From NCBI RefSeq assembly GCF_030285665.1, contig NZ_CP127295.1, forward strand, positions 5,642,001 through 5,706,000: a stretch of DNA of 64,000 nt. Reading direction: 5' to 3'. Origin of the DNA: Amycolatopsis mongoliensis. Its GTDB lineage: Bacteria > Actinomycetota > Actinomycetes > Mycobacteriales > Pseudonocardiaceae. Both the position numbers and the translations under genes were made by a program. The notes under the pieces are model-generated. The model was given only the letters and a program-made list of their open reading frames with translations, had not been told where the DNA came from and made no database searches. Below are positions 9,493 through 23,706 of the stretch, in pieces; within the stretch, counting starts at the first letter, position 1, and every line of letters starts with the position of its first letter.

Positions 9493-10609
9493 ACGCGCGC
9501 GCTCAGGCCGCACTGGTACTCGAAGACGGCCGGGTGTTCCGCGGCGCTGCCTACGGCGCGCAGGGGCGAACCCTCGGCGAGGCGGTGTTCTGCACCGGCA
9601 TGACCGGCTACCAGGAGACGCTGACCGACCCGTCCTACCACGGGCAGATCGTGGTGCAGACCGCGCCGCAGATCGGCAACACCGGCTGGAACGACGAGGA
9701 CGACGAGTCCTCGAAGATCTGGGTCAACGGTTACGTGGTGCGCGACCCCGCGCGCACGCCGTCCAACTGGCGCTCGAAGCGCACGCTGGACGACGAGCTG
9801 GTGCGCCAGGGGATCGTCGGCATCGCCGAGGTCGACACCCGCTCGCTCACCCGGCACCTGCGCGAGCTCGGCGCGATGCGCGCCGGGGTGTTCTCCGGCG
9901 ACGCGCTGGGCACCGTCGACGACATGGTCGCCGAGGTGCTGGCGAGCCCGAAGATGGAGGGCGCCGACCTGGCCGGCCAGGTCAGCACGCCGAAGCCGTA
10001 CGTCGTCTCGCCCGAAGGGGAGACCCGGTTCCGGGTGGTCGCGCTGGACCTGGGCATCAAGTCCAACACCCCGCGCCAGATGATCAAGCGCGGCATCGAG
10101 GTGCACGTCCTGCCCTCGACGTCGACCTTGGACGAGCTGCTGGCGATCGAGCCGGACGGCGTGTTCCTCTCCAACGGCCCGGGCGACCCGGCCACCACGG
10201 TGCACGCGACCGAGCTGACCAAGCAGGTCCTCGGCCGCGAGATCCCGCTGTTCGGCATCTGCTTCGGCAACCAGGTCCTCGGCCGCGCGCTCGGCCTGGG
10301 GACGTACAAGATGCGCTACGGCCACCGCGGGATCAACATCCCGGTGATCGACGTCGCGACCAGGCGGGTCGCGATCACCGCGCAGAACCACGGCTTCGCC
10401 CTGGAAGGCGAGCCGGGCCAGCGCTTCGAGTCGCCGTTCGGTGCCGCGGAGATCAGCCACTACTGCCCCAACGACGACACGGTGGAGGGCGTGCGCGCCC
10501 TCGACGTCCCGGCGTTCTCGGTGCAGTACCACCCCGAAGCCGCGGCCGGTCCGCACGACGCGGCGCCCCTGTTCGACGATTTCGTTTCGCTCATGGAGAA
10601 GAAGGCCTG

Positions 10610-10610
<1 letters not shown>
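9489..10610 (+). CDS. carA: Carbamoyl-phosphate synthase, small (glutaminase) subunit
   Basis: The 373-residue glutamine amidotransferase subunit hydrolyses glutamine and passes ammonia to CarB. The class I GATase nucleophile lies in F-G-I-C-F-G-N-Q, with the catalytic His/Glu in Q-Y-H-P-E-A. The N-terminal CPSase domain contains [13 protein letters not shown] start overlaps the preceding stop by four bases, and its TGA overlaps the carB ATG by one base. Confidence 0.97.
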
Positions 10611-13920
<3,310 letters not shown>

Positions 13921-13924
<4 letters not shown>

Positions 13925-14775
13925 CGGCGTCGGCGCGGGAGCGGTTCGGGGCACGGCTGGCGAAGGCCGTCGCGGACCGGGGCCCGCTGTGCGCCGGGAT
14001 CGATCCCCACCCGGGCCTGATCGAGGCCTGGGGGCTCCCGGTGGACGCGTCGGGCCTGGAACGGTTCGCGCTGTCCGCCACGGAGGTCCTGGCGGCGCAC
14101 ACGGCGATCGTGAAGCCGCAGTCGGCGTTCTTCGAAAGTTTCGGAGCGGCGGGCGTCCGCGTGCTGGAACGGGTCGTCGAAACCGCGCGCGAAGCCGGCG
14201 CACTGGTGCTGCTGGACGTCAAACGCGGCGACATCGGCTCCACGATGGCGGCGTACACGGCCGCATACGTGGCCGACGGCGCGGCGATCGCGGCCGACGC
14301 GATCACCGTTTCGCCGTACCTCGGGTTCGGCTCTTTGGCCCAATGCGCCGAAACGGCGGTCGCCGCGGGGCGCGGCATCTTCGTGCTTGCGCGGACTTCC
14401 AACCCCGAAGCGGCCGCCGTCCAGAACGCGAAGCTGCCCGACGGGCGCACCGTGGCGCAGGCGATCGTCGACGAAGCGGCGGCGTTCAACGCAAGCGTCG
14501 GACCGCTCGGCGATGTAGGGGTCGTCGTCGGAGCCACCGTTCCGCCGGGAGAGCTGGATCTTTCCCGGCTGAACGGACCGGTGCTGGCGCCCGGTTTCGG
14601 GGCCCAGGGAGCCACTGCGGCCGATTTGCGGGCACTTTTCGGTATCTCCCTGCCCGGAGTGCTGCCCGCGTCCTCCCGGGACATCCTGAAGCACGGACCG
14701 GAGCAAGCGGCTTTGCGCCAAGCGGTCGAACGAGTCGCCGAAGTGCTGGCCGACCCGCAGGAAAACGACCAATAG
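13921..14775 (+). CDS. pyrF: Orotidine 5'-phosphate decarboxylase (type 2, mycobacterial-like)
   Basis: It decarboxylates OMP to UMP. The 284-residue protein is longer than E. coli PyrF and carries the type 2 signature [11 protein letters not shown], with the catalytic Lys and Asp. The GTG start at 13921 overlaps the carB stop. pyrD and pyrE are absent from this window. About 107 bp separate it from mihF. Confidence 0.95.
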
Positions 14776-14882
14776 CAGGCCCCGGAACGGGCCCCCACCA
14801 GCCACCCCCGCATTGTGGCCGGTGCTCACGGGTGGGTACCGTCGCGTCACCCACCCAGATTTGAGAACTACCGGAGGAAAAC

Positions 14883-15200
14883 GTGGCACTTCCCCAGCTG
14901 ACAGAGGAACAGCGCGCTGCGGCGCTGGAGAAGGCCGCCGCCGCCCGCCGCATCCGTGCTGAGCTGAAGGAGCGGCTGAAGCGGGGCGGTACCACTCTGG
15001 TCGACGTGCTGAAGCAGGCCGAGGAGAACGAAGTCCTCGGCAAGATGAAGGTTTCGGCTCTGCTCGAGGCCCTCCCGGGCGTCGGCAAGGTCCGCGCGCA
15101 GCAGACCATGGAACGACTGGAGATCGCCCCCAGCCGTCGCCTTCGTGGCCTCGGCGACCGGCAGCGCAAGGCGCTGCTGGCCGAGTTCAGCGGCGAGTGA
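14883..15200 (+). CDS. mihF: Integration host factor, actinobacterial type
   Basis: mIHF is a small nucleoid protein found only in Actinobacteria, required by some phage integrases and, in Streptomyces, for normal development. The 105-residue product has an N-terminal basic helix and the helix-two-turn-helix DNA-binding segment [14 protein letters not shown], followed by the R-R-L-R-G-L-G tail. The GTG is preceded by GGAGGAAAAC. The stop overlaps gmk by four bases. Confidence 0.95.
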   Translation: MALPQLTEEQRAAALEKAAAARRIRAELKERLKRGGTTLVDVLKQAEENEVLGKMKVSALLEALPGVGKVRAQQTMERLEIAPSRRLRGLGDRQRKALLAEFSGE

Positions 15201-15865
15201 GCGGCGTCGGTCAGGACTACCCGGCGAGCCGGGGCACCGACCGCGGCAGTGAGCCGGTGGCGGGGGACATCTCCCGGCACCGGCTCACCGTCGTATCGGG
15301 GCCTTCCGGGGTCGGGAAGTCGAGCGTGGTGGGCGAGCTGCGGAAGCTGGAGCCCGACATCTACTTCAGCGTCTCGGTGACCACGCGCAAGCCCCGCCCC
15401 GGCGAAGTCGAGGGCGCGCACTACCACTTCGTCGGCCGCGCCGAGTTCGACGCGATGGTCGCCGACGGCCGGCTCCTGGAGTGGGCCGAGTTCGCCGGCA
15501 ACTGCTACGGCACTCCGCGTGAACCGGTCGAGAAGGCCCTCGCCGAGGGCCGCCCGGCGATCCTCGAGATCGAGCTGCAGGGGGCCCGCCAGGTCCGCAA
15601 GGCGATGCCGGAGGCCCGGCTGGTGATGCTGATGCCGCCGTCCTGGGAGGAGCTGGTCGGCCGGCTCACCGGGCGCGGCACCGAGAACGAGGCCGCCGTG
15701 CAGGCCCGGCTGGCGGAAGCGGAGCGTGAGCTGGCCGCCGCCGGCGAGTTCGACCACCGCGTCGTCAACGCCGACGTGCGGGAGGCCGCTGAGCACTTGC
15801 TAAGCTTGATTACCGGCGAGCAGCTTGCCGCCGGTAATCCACAGGATTCGGAGCACCACGAGTGA
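15197..15865 (+). CDS. gmk: Guanylate kinase
   Basis: It phosphorylates GMP to GDP. The P-loop G-P-S-G-V-G-K-S-S lies near residue 37, after a 30-residue extension typical of actinomycete Gmk. The GMP-binding motif [10 protein letters not shown] follows. The 222-residue protein starts on a GTG inside the mihF stop and its own stop overlaps rpoZ. This links nucleotide supply with RNA polymerase assembly in one transcript. Confidence 0.96.
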   Translation: MSGVGQDYPASRGTDRGSEPVAGDISRHRLTVVSGPSGVGKSSVVGELRKLEPDIYFSVSVTTRKPRPGEVEGAHYHFVGRAEFDAMVADGRLLEWAEFAGNCYGTPREPVEKALAEGRPAILEIELQGARQVRKAMPEARLVMLMPPSWEELVGRLTGRGTENEAAVQARLAEAERELAAAGEFDHRVVNADVREAAEHLLSLITGEQLAAGNPQDSEHHE

Positions 15866-16131
15866 CGACTCAGGCGACCCTGCACGAAGAGCTCGAGGGC
15901 ATCACCAACCCGCCGATCGACGACCTCCTCGAGAAGGTCAGCTCGAAGTACGCGCTGGTGATCTACGCGGCCAAGCGTGCCCGCCAGATCAACGACTACT
16001 ACGCCCAGCTGGGCGAGGGCCTGCTCGAGTACGTCGGCCCGCTCGTCGAGCCGGGCCCGCGCGAGAAGCCGCTCTCGATCGCGCTGCGCGAGATCCACGG
16101 TGGCCTGCTCGAGCACACCGAGGGTGAGTAA
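15862..16131 (+). CDS. rpoZ: RNA polymerase omega subunit
   Basis: The 89-residue subunit helps assemble the beta' subunit and is involved in ppGpp responses in many bacteria. The conserved segment [19 protein letters not shown] is present. The GTG start overlaps the gmk stop by four bases, and the end overlaps the coaBC start by eight bases. Confidence 0.96.
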   Translation: MTTQATLHEELEGITNPPIDDLLEKVSSKYALVIYAAKRARQINDYYAQLGEGLLEYVGPLVEPGPREKPLSIALREIHGGLLEHTEGE

Positions 16132-17344
16132 ACCCAAGGTCGTCCTGGGCGTGGGCGGCGGCATCGCCGCCTACAAGGCCTGTGAGGTGCTGCGCGGACT
16201 GACCGAGTCCGGTCACGACGTCCGCGTGGTCCCCACCGAGGCCGCGCTGAACTTCGTCGGCGCGGCCACCTTCGAAGCCCTCTCCGGGCACCCGGTGCAC
16301 ACCGGCGTGTTCACCGAGGTGCCCGAGGTCCAGCACGTCCGCGTCGGCAAGGAAGCCGACCTCGTCCTGGTCGTCCCGGCCACCGCGAACCTCCTCGCCA
16401 AGGCTGCGCACGGCCTGGCCGACGACCTGCTGACGAACACCCTGCTCACCGCCCGGTGCCCGGTCGCCTTCTTCCCGGCGATGCACACGGAGATGTGGGA
16501 GCACCCCGCGACCCGCGACAACGTGGCCCTGCTGCGCTCGCGCGGCGCGATCGTCACCGAGCCCGACTCGGGACGCCTCACCGGCGTCGACACCGGCAAG
16601 GGCCGCCTCGCGAACCCCGCCGAGATCGTCGACCTCGCCCGGCTGCTGCTGGCCCGGCCGGACGCCCTGCCCCGCGACCTCGAAGGCGTCCGCGTGGTCG
16701 TCTCGGCCGGTGGGACGCGCGAGCCGCTCGACCCGGTTCGTTACCTGGGCAACCGCTCGTCCGGCAAGCAGGGCTACGCGCTGGCCCGGGTCGCCGCCCA
16801 GCGCGGCGCCGAGGTCACCCTGGTCACCGCGCACACCGTCGCGCTGCCGGACCCGGCGGGGGCGACCGTGGAGCACGTCTCGACGGCCGAGGAGCTGCGT
16901 CAGGCGGTGCACGCGGCGTCCGAAAGCGCCGACGTCGTCGTGATGGCCGCCGCCGTCGCCGACTTCCGGCCGGCGAACCGGGCCGAGCACAAGATCAAGA
17001 AGTCCGACGACCAGCCGGACCCGGTCATCACGCTCGACCGCAATGCGGACATCCTGGCCGAATTGGTGCGGAACCGGCGGCCGGGCCAGGTGGTCGTGGG
17101 ATTCGCCGCGGAAACCGGCGACGAGCACGGCGACGTCCTCGACCACGCCCGTGTCAAGCTCAAGCGCAAGGGTGCCGACCTGCTGGTCGTCAACGCGGTC
17201 GGCGACGGCAAGGCGTTCGGCACAGAGGACAATTCGGGCTGGCTGCTCGGCTCCGACGGCACGGAAATCCCCATACCTCTCGGCGCGAAGGCTGAACTGG
17301 CGTCCACTCTGTGGGACGCTGTTGTGAGCTTCATGAAGCGTTGA
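16124..17344 (+). CDS. coaBC: Bifunctional phosphopantothenoylcysteine decarboxylase/synthetase
   Basis: It carries out two steps of coenzyme A synthesis: ligation of cysteine to phosphopantothenate (CoaB, about residues 190-406) and FMN-dependent decarboxylation (CoaC, about 1-180). The CoaC half shows G-G-G-I-A-A-Y-K and P-A-T-A-N-L. The CoaB half has [14 protein letters not shown] and the catalytic-loop K-I-K-K. The 406-residue length is normal. The GTG at 16124 lies within the rpoZ end. Confidence 0.95.
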   Translation: MSKPKVVLGVGGGIAAYKACEVLRGLTESGHDVRVVPTEAALNFVGAATFEALSGHPVHTGVFTEVPEVQHVRVGKEADLVLVVPATANLLAKAAHGLADDLLTNTLLTARCPVAFFPAMHTEMWEHPATRDNVALLRSRGAIVTEPDSGRLTGVDTGKGRLANPAEIVDLARLLLARPDALPRDLEGVRVVVSAGGTREPLDPVRYLGNRSSGKQGYALARVAAQRGAEVTLVTAHTVALPDPAGATVEHVSTAEELRQAVHAASESADVVVMAAAVADFRPANRAEHKIKKSDDQPDPVITLDRNADILAELVRNRRPGQVVVGFAAETGDEHGDVLDHARVKLKRKGADLLVVNAVGDGKAFGTEDNSGWLLGSDGTEIPIPLGAKAELASTLWDAVVSFMKR

Positions 17345-17425
17345 CCGTCCCCCGAGCGATAGTCAGTACGCTTGCACAGGTAAGGGGTGCCTAAGTTACG
17401 GGGCATCCGACGTCTAGGTGAGGAA

Positions 17426-18640
<1,215 letters not shown>

Positions 18641-18647
18641 CCCCGCA

Positions 18648-18704
18648 AAGCCGTGAATGGCACATTCAGGGACTTCAAGTCCCTGAATGTGCCATTCACG
18701 GCTT
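18648..18704. repeat. Perfect 26-bp-arm palindrome between metK and priA
   Basis: Two perfectly complementary 26-bp arms (18648-18673 and 18679-18704) flank the 5-base loop TTCAA. The arm core is GTGAATGGCACATTCAGGGA. It begins eight bases after the metK stop, so it can act as a terminator, but perfection and length suggest a dispersed REP-like element. The GTGAATG core recurs at 20,980. Confidence 0.75.
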
Positions 18705-18746
18705 CTGGCGTCCGGGCTGTCGGAGGGGTCTGGTAGAGATCACGGC

Positions 18747-20840
18747 GTGAGTAGCTCCGAGCCCGCCGCTCTCTGGGACCTCCCGGAGAAGCCGCCCGCC
18801 GCGAAGGCGGCGCCGTCGCGCGCCCGGAAGCCGAAGCCGGGGCAGAAGGCGAAGGGCGCCCAGCAGCCCGCGCCCGAGCGGCCGGTCGCGCGGATCGTCG
18901 TCGACATCCCGCTGGCCCACCTGGACCGCACGTTCGACTACCTCGTGCCGGAGAAGCTGCACGAGACCGCCGTGCCCGGCTGCCGGGTGCGCGTCCGGTT
19001 CGCCGGGCAGCTCGTCGACGGCTACCTGATCGAGCGGGGCGAGACCAGTGACTACGGCAGCAAGCTGGCGTTCCTCGACCGCGTGACGTCGCCGGAGCAG
19101 GTGCTGCCGCCGTCGCTGCACGTGCTGTGCCGGGCGGTCGCCGACCGCTACGGCGGCACGCTGTCGGACGTCCTGCGCCTGGCGATCCCGCCGCGGCACG
19201 CGAAGGCCGAGGGCGAGCCCGCCCTGCCGCCCGCGGCCCTCCCGGCCGCGCCGGACACCGCGGCCTGGGCGCGCTACCAGCGTGGCCCGGCGTTCCTGGA
19301 GGCGCTGGCCGAGGGCAAGCCCGCGAACGCCGTCTGGCAGGCCCTGCCGGGCGAGGACTGGCCGCGCCGGCTGGCCGAGGCGGCGGCCACGGTGGCGGCC
19401 GCGGGCCGCGGCGCGGTTCTGGTGGTTCCCGACCACCGCGACCTGACCCGGGTGCACGAGGCGTGTGCCGAGCTGGTGGGCGAAGAGGCCGTGGTGGCGC
19501 TGATCGCCGGCCTCGGGCCCGCCGAGCGCTACCGGCGCTGGCTGGCGGTGCTGCGCGGCGCGGTGCGAGTGGTGGTCGGGACGCGGGCGGCGATGTTCGC
19601 GCCGGTCCACGACCCGGGGCTGTTCGTCGTCTGGGACGACGGCGACGACCTGCACCTCGACCAGCACGCGCCCTACCCGCACGTCCGGGACGTGCTGATG
19701 GACCGCGCGCACGCAGCGAAGGTGTCGCTGCTGGTCGGCGGGTTCGCCCGGACGGCCGAGGCGCAGCTGCTGGTCGAGTCGGGCTGGGCGGCGCCGGTAC
19801 TGGCCGACCGCACGGAGCTGCGGGCGGCGGCCCCGCGCGTCACCCCGGTCGGCGAGGACTTCGACGTCGCCCGCGACGAGGCCGCCCGCGTCGCCCGGCT
19901 GCCGGCGGTGGCGTTCGAAGCCGCGCGGCAAGCGTTTGCGGCGGGCCTGCCGACGCTGGTCCAGGTGCCGCGGCGGGGGTACGTGCCGGGCCTGGCCTGC
20001 GGCAACTGCCGCACGCCGGCGCACTGCCGCCGCTGCGCCGGGCCGCTGGCGCTGCCCGGCGGCTCGGTGGACGGGCAGCCGAAGCCGCCGGCGTGCCGCT
20101 GGTGCGGCGTCCCGGAGACGGCGTTCCGCTGCACGGCGTGCGGCTCGGTCCGCCTGCGCGCGGTGATCGTCGGCGCGAAGCGGACGGCGGAGGAGCTCGG
20201 CCGCGCGTTCCCGGGCATCCCGGTCCGCACGTCCGGGGCGGCGGAGGTGCTGGCCTCGGTCCCGGGCAAGCCGGCGCTGGTGGTGTGCACCCCGGGAGCG
20301 GAGCCGGTGGCCGAGGGCGGCTACGGCGCGGCGCTGCTGCTGGACGGCTGGGCGTTGCTGGGCCGTCAGGACCTGCGGGCGGGGGAGGAGGCGCTGCGCC
20401 GCTGGATGGCGGCGGCCGCGTTGGTCCGCTCGGCCACCGCGGGCGGCCGCGTGATCGTCGGGGCGGAGGCGGGCATGGCCGTGGTGCAGGCCCTGGTCCG
20501 CTGGGATCCCGCCTGGCACGCGGCGCAGGAGCTGGCCGAGCGCCAGGAGCTGGGCTTCCCGCCGGCGATGCGGATGGCGAGCGTGGAGGGCAGCCCGGAC
20601 GCGGTGGCGGGCCTCCTGGACGACCTGCCGCTGCCGTCGTCAGGCGAGGTGCTGGGCCCGGTACCCCTCGGTGAGATCGACGAAGAAGGCAACGCTTCGC
20701 GGGAGCGGGCTCTGGTCCGGGTCACCCGAGCGGAAGGAAAGGCACTGGCAGCGGCAATCCACGCGGCGGCGGCCCGCCGGGACGCGAAGAAGGCGACGGA
20801 ACCGATCCGCATCCAGCTGGATCCGCTGGACCTGATCTAG
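18747..20840 (+). CDS. priA: Actinobacterial PriA-like primosomal protein N', helicase-defective
   Basis: PriA recognises stalled forks and reloads the replisome. The 697-residue product keeps the N-terminal 3'BD domain (I-P-L-A-H-L-D-R-T-F-D-Y-L-V-P) and the zinc cluster C-G-N-C ... C-R-R-C ... C-R-W-C ... C-T-A-C. The Walker A G-x-T-G-S-G-K-T is absent, and the DEEH-type box reads W-D-D-G-D-D. Actinobacterial PriA is known to lack helicase motifs, so a structural rather than helicase role is likely. The GTG at 18747 follows a weak GAG-rich site; a longer frame from 18687 would start inside the palindrome. Confidence 0.9.
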   Translation: MSSSEPAALWDLPEKPPAAKAAPSRARKPKPGQKAKGAQQPAPERPVARIVVDIPLAHLDRTFDYLVPEKLHETAVPGCRVRVRFAGQLVDGYLIERGETSDYGSKLAFLDRVTSPEQVLPPSLHVLCRAVADRYGGTLSDVLRLAIPPRHAKAEGEPALPPAALPAAPDTAAWARYQRGPAFLEALAEGKPANAVWQALPGEDWPRRLAEAAATVAAAGRGAVLVVPDHRDLTRVHEACAELVGEEAVVALIAGLGPAERYRRWLAVLRGAVRVVVGTRAAMFAPVHDPGLFVVWDDGDDLHLDQHAPYPHVRDVLMDRAHAAKVSLLVGGFARTAEAQLLVESGWAAPVLADRTELRAAAPRVTPVGEDFDVARDEAARVARLPAVAFEAARQAFAAGLPTLVQVPRRGYVPGLACGNCRTPAHCRRCAGPLALPGGSVDGQPKPPACRWCGVPETAFRCTACGSVRLRAVIVGAKRTAEELGRAFPGIPVRTSGAAEVLASVPGKPALVVCTPGAEPVAEGGYGAALLLDGWALLGRQDLRAGEEALRRWMAAAALVRSATAGGRVIVGAEAGMAVVQALVRWDPAWHAAQELAERQELGFPPAMRMASVEGSPDAVAGLLDDLPLPSSGEVLGPVPLGEIDEEGNASRERALVRVTRAEGKALAAAIHAAAARRDAKKATEPIRIQLDPLDLI

Positions 20841-20940
20841 TGTCGCGCGTCTGAGGTTCGTTGACGGCGGCCTGGCCCTGCGCACCGACGTGGCGTCGGG
20901 TGCACCGGACCTGGATCTGCCGAGGGTCGCGGCGGCTGGT

Positions 20941-20995
20941 CCGACGACAGGAATGAGTCATTCATGTCGTCGGACGAGGTGAATGAGTCATTCAC
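20941..20995. repeat. Paired palindromes of the GAATGA-TCATTC family downstream of priA
   Basis: Two copies of GAATGAGTCATTC occur 30 bp apart. The first (20951-20963) sits inside a larger stem with arms CCGACGACA and TGTCGTCGG (20941-20949/20965-20973). The second is the 17-bp palindrome GTGAATGAGTCATTCAC (20979-20995). Together they follow priA by about 100 bp and may terminate its transcript. Confidence 0.65.
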
Positions 20996-21030
20996 TGCAT
21001 CGCCGGGTCAGCCCCACCCATCAGCAATGC

Positions 21031-21153
21031 CTTACCGACGTCCACAAGGCCGTAGGTGCAACGCCGCTGACCGACCGCTTCACCGTCGACGACCAGGGCG
21101 CCACCACCTCCAGCGACAGCGTCACACGGCCGGACAAAGACGGACGCCGTTGA
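21031..21153 (+). pseudogene. Possible 40-codon gene remnant
   Basis: A frame ending at TGA 21151-21153 reads like real protein (L-T-D-V-H-K-A-V-G-A-T-P-L-T-D-R-F-T-V-D-D-Q-G-A), with actinomycete codon usage, but has no start or upstream partner. It may be the C-terminal stump of a lost gene. I do not recognise the family. Confidence 0.25.
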
Positions 21154-21206
21154 GCTGGATGAGGGCAGCTGATCAGAAGCGACGCGGATCGTCGAAGTCG
21201 GTCTGA

Positions 21207-21776
21207 TCAGGCGTGTTCGGCCAGCAGGGCCGTGAGACCGGGGCCGGCCAGCCGTCGGTAGGTTCCGGCCAGCCATTCGGCGTCGTGGGGAAACCCGTTG
21301 TCGATGGCCCAGCCGAGCAGGCCGAGCGTCGCGCTCGTGCAGAACTCGGCGACCACGTCGGCCGGAACGGGCAGGTCCACAGCGTCCGGTCGCAGGTGCG
21401 CGGTGAGCAGTTCGGTGAGCAGCCGGCGCAGGTGGCGCTGGACGATCTCGCCGCCCCGCTTGCCGCACAACGCCCGGAACGCCGGCTGGCGGCCGTAGGC
21501 GAACCGGAACACGGCCTCGGCGAGCAGCCCGGGATGACCACCCGGCATCGGCGGATCGAGTTCGTGCCGCAAATCCGCGCTCAGGTCGTCAAACGCGGCG
21601 AGCAGCAACGCCTCCTTGTCCCGGTAATGCGCGTAGAACGTCGACCGGCCGACATCGGCACGATCCAGCACGTCCTGCACGGTGACCCGGTCATAGCCCT
21701 TCTCGAAGATGAGCTCGAACAACGCGTCGCGGAGCATGCGACGCGTTCTGCGCACCCGCCGGTCTTGCCCGGCCAT
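21207..21776 (-). CDS. TetR/AcrR family transcriptional regulator
   Basis: The 189-residue product has an N-terminal TetR helix-turn-helix (about residues 10-55), with V-T-V-Q-D-V-L-D-R-A-D-V-G-R-S-T-F-Y-A-H-Y as the recognition region, and a helical ligand-binding domain. The ATG at 21776 is preceded by GAGGAGGAAC, so the longer upstream frame is rejected. It is divergent from a membrane protein gene across a 142-bp gap holding a 9-bp-arm inverted repeat. It probably represses itself and that neighbour. The ligand is unknown. Confidence 0.9.
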   Translation of the reverse strand: MAGQDRRVRRTRRMLRDALFELIFEKGYDRVTVQDVLDRADVGRSTFYAHYRDKEALLLAAFDDLSADLRHELDPPMPGGHPGLLAEAVFRFAYGRQPAFRALCGKRGGEIVQRHLRRLLTELLTAHLRPDAVDLPVPADVVAEFCTSATLGLLGWAIDNGFPHDAEWLAGTYRRLAGPGLTALLAEHA

Positions 21777-21794
21777 GTTCCTCCTCAACCGTTC

Positions 21795-21820
21795 CCGGAC
21801 AGTTCGCGGCGACTGTCCGG
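21795..21820. promoter_or_regulatory. Candidate TetR operator
   Basis: CCGGACAGT and ACTGTCCGG form a perfect 9-bp inverted repeat with an 8-base spacer, 19 bp upstream of the TetR start. A second shorter dyad, GAACA-gag-TGTTC, lies at 21870-21882, nearer the divergent membrane gene. Confidence 0.6.
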
Positions 21821-21918
21821 TACCGAACATCGGCCCGGGTTTGGTTGTTGAACCGCGGCCACGTAACCGAACAGAGTGTTCATCAACGGACGTGCTGTTC
21901 ACAAGAGAGGTACACCAA

Positions 21919-22629
21919 ATGCCGATCTACATCTGGCTCTTCACACTCCTGGCAGCAGTGGGCATCCCCGCGGTGACCTGCGTGGCGCTCTACCGCGGCG
22001 CGCGAACCATCGGCAAGTCGAGACGATCGGCGGCGCGCACGGCCACAGTCGCCGGCGCCGGGTGGGCCGGGTGGACCGCGGTGATCTGGGCGCTGGCCGC
22101 GGCCGGGCTGTTCCACTTGCCGCCGTCTCAGCAGCAACCGTGGATCCCGCTCGTGTTCGTCGTCGGGACCGCCCTCGCCTTCACAGCCAGCAAGCTACCC
22201 GGCGTCCAGGCGATCCTCGCCGCCCCCGGTGCGCTGCGCCTGCTGGCGTGGCCGCAGGTGCTGCGCGTCGCGGGCGTCGTGTTCCTGGCCGCGATGATCA
22301 TCGGCAAGCTCCCCGCCGCGTTCGCGCTGCCCGCGGGGCTCGGCGACATCGCGGTCGGGCTGGCCGCGCCGTTCGCGATCCGCAGCGGCCGCGTGCTGTG
22401 GCTCAACATCACGGGCTTGCTCGACCTGGTCGTGGCCATGACGCTCGGGTTCCTGACCGGGGTCGGCCAGCGGGTGGTTCTCGACGTGACGCCGTCCGCC
22501 GAGCAGGCAGGGACGTTACCGCTCGTACTGGTGCCGTTGGCCGCGGTCCCGCTGGCCGTCGCGCTGCACCTGGTGAGCTTTGTTGCGCTCGCACGGGAGA
22601 GCCGGAGGCGCGCAGTTGTTCCAGCGTGA
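21919..22629 (+). CDS. Multi-pass membrane protein divergent from TetR regulator
   Basis: The 236-residue product is almost entirely hydrophobic, with about six to seven predicted helices (first at residues 5-25, last at about 200-225). There is a short basic loop, R-T-I-G-K-S-R-R-S, after the first helix. No transporter or enzyme motif is recognisable. The ATG at 21919 follows AGAGAGG. Its position opposite a TetR regulator suggests repressor-controlled expression, perhaps in response to a membrane-active compound, but the function is unknown. Confidence 0.75.
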   Translation: MPIYIWLFTLLAAVGIPAVTCVALYRGARTIGKSRRSAARTATVAGAGWAGWTAVIWALAAAGLFHLPPSQQQPWIPLVFVVGTALAFTASKLPGVQAILAAPGALRLLAWPQVLRVAGVVFLAAMIIGKLPAAFALPAGLGDIAVGLAAPFAIRSGRVLWLNITGLLDLVVAMTLGFLTGVGQRVVLDVTPSAEQAGTLPLVLVPLAAVPLAVALHLVSFVALARESRRRAVVPA

Positions 22630-22734
22630 TTCGATGGCTGCCGTGGGCCGCACGGGAGTCCACTCTCGACAGCGTCCCGTTGGCGCCCGAGACTGAGACG
22701 GTCATGGGGTTGGAGTGAAGGGACAACGTTCTTG

Positions 22735-23076
22735 GTGAACTCCGACGCGGCGAAGCTGGCAGTGCTCATCGACGCGGACAACGCCCAGCCCGCCACCATC
22801 GACGGGCTCCCGGCCGAGGTCGCCAAGTACGGCACTGCCCATGTCAAACGCGCTTACGGCGACTGGACTGGCACGAACCTGCGCGGTTGGAAGGAGCAGC
22901 TGTTGACCGCGTCGATCCAGCCGATGCAACAGTTCTCCTACACCACCGGCAACAATGCCACCGACGCTGCGATGATCATCGACGCGGTGGACCTGCTCTA
23001 TACCGAGCGGTTCGACGGATTCTGTCTGATATTCGGCGACGGCGACTTCACCCGCCTCGCCTATTCTCCGGTCTGA
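22735..23076 (+). pseudogene. Truncated NYN-domain (LabA/DUF88-like) ribonuclease
   Basis: The first 113 residues match the start of NYN/PIN-like RNases: A-V-L-I-D-A-D-N-A-Q-P supplies the first acidic residue, T-D-A-A-M-I-I-D-A-V-D the second, and G-D-G-D-F-T the third. The frame stops directly after T-R-L-A-Y, where intact family members continue for over 100 residues including an OST-HTH/LOTUS region. The following DNA is AT-richer and unrelated. The gene was probably cut by a rearrangement. Residual activity of the short protein cannot be excluded. Confidence 0.7.
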
Positions 23077-23399
23077 ATTTTGTTCGAATTAACCCGTTCC
23101 CTGAGTGGGATTGCTCGTTCGTGTCGCAGCGGCCGCGACTACGGCCCGGGTATGACCATCACATCTTCCGCTGATAGTCCGCGTATGCCCTGAATCTGGT
23201 CGCCGAGGCGATCGCTCGGCGACGGTCGACAGATCCGACCGGCACCGAAGTGTCGTGGCACGGCTTCGGCGCCGCGGAGGCTGCGGGTGGGTTCTTCGCG
23301 CAGGCAACGGGAAGGATGCTGTGCCGGCCGGGAATACCCGGCCCGCGATGGCGGCAGTGGCCATGTGGCTGCGCGGCGCGCCGTCCTTGTGGGTCTTGA
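23077..23399. other. Breakpoint region without an intact gene
   Basis: This stretch follows the truncated NYN gene and begins with an unusually AT-rich segment (about 23,072-23,095). Short open frames exist on both strands but none looks like a complete protein. It appears to be scrambled mobile-element DNA. Confidence 0.35.
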
Positions 23400-23706
23400 A
23401 GTTCGCTGTGGTTTCCTCGTCGGCCTCGGCGTTGTCGGTGCGCACGTTCTCGGCGATTAGCACCTCGTCCGGGTCGACCCAGATGACGGTGTCGACCTCG
23501 GCGTCCCACCGGGCGTGCAATGCCGCGTGCTGTTCGTCGGACAGTTCGTCCAGCGGGGTGTCCCCCAGGTCCGTCGACGACGTGTCGTCGTCGACGGCGC
23601 GGTCGGTGGCGGCACCGTCCAATTCGGACGCCGTGAGCTCGATGTCCGGGGTGGGTGTGGGGTCGTCGGTGTCGCGCTGGGTCGGCAGATCCATCGTGCT
23701 GGTCAC
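23400..23706 (-). pseudogene. N-terminal fragment of a ParB-like protein
   Basis: A GTG at 23706 with AAGGAG upstream opens an acidic N-terminus leading to V-I-W-V-D-P-D-E-V-L-I-A-E-N-V-R-T-D. This matches the start of the ParB/RepB nuclease-like domain in plasmid or integrative-element ParB-like proteins. After about 100 codons the similarity ends, and the frame runs on into arginine-rich nonsense to 23,089. The catalytic and DNA-binding parts are missing. It is probably cargo of a former integrative element. Confidence 0.5.

Noticed and set aside
17345..17425. IdeR-like or SAM-riboswitch-like element before metK
   Set aside because: The AGGTAAGGGGTGCCTAAGTT stretch matches an iron box at only about 12 of 19 positions, and no riboswitch helices could be built.
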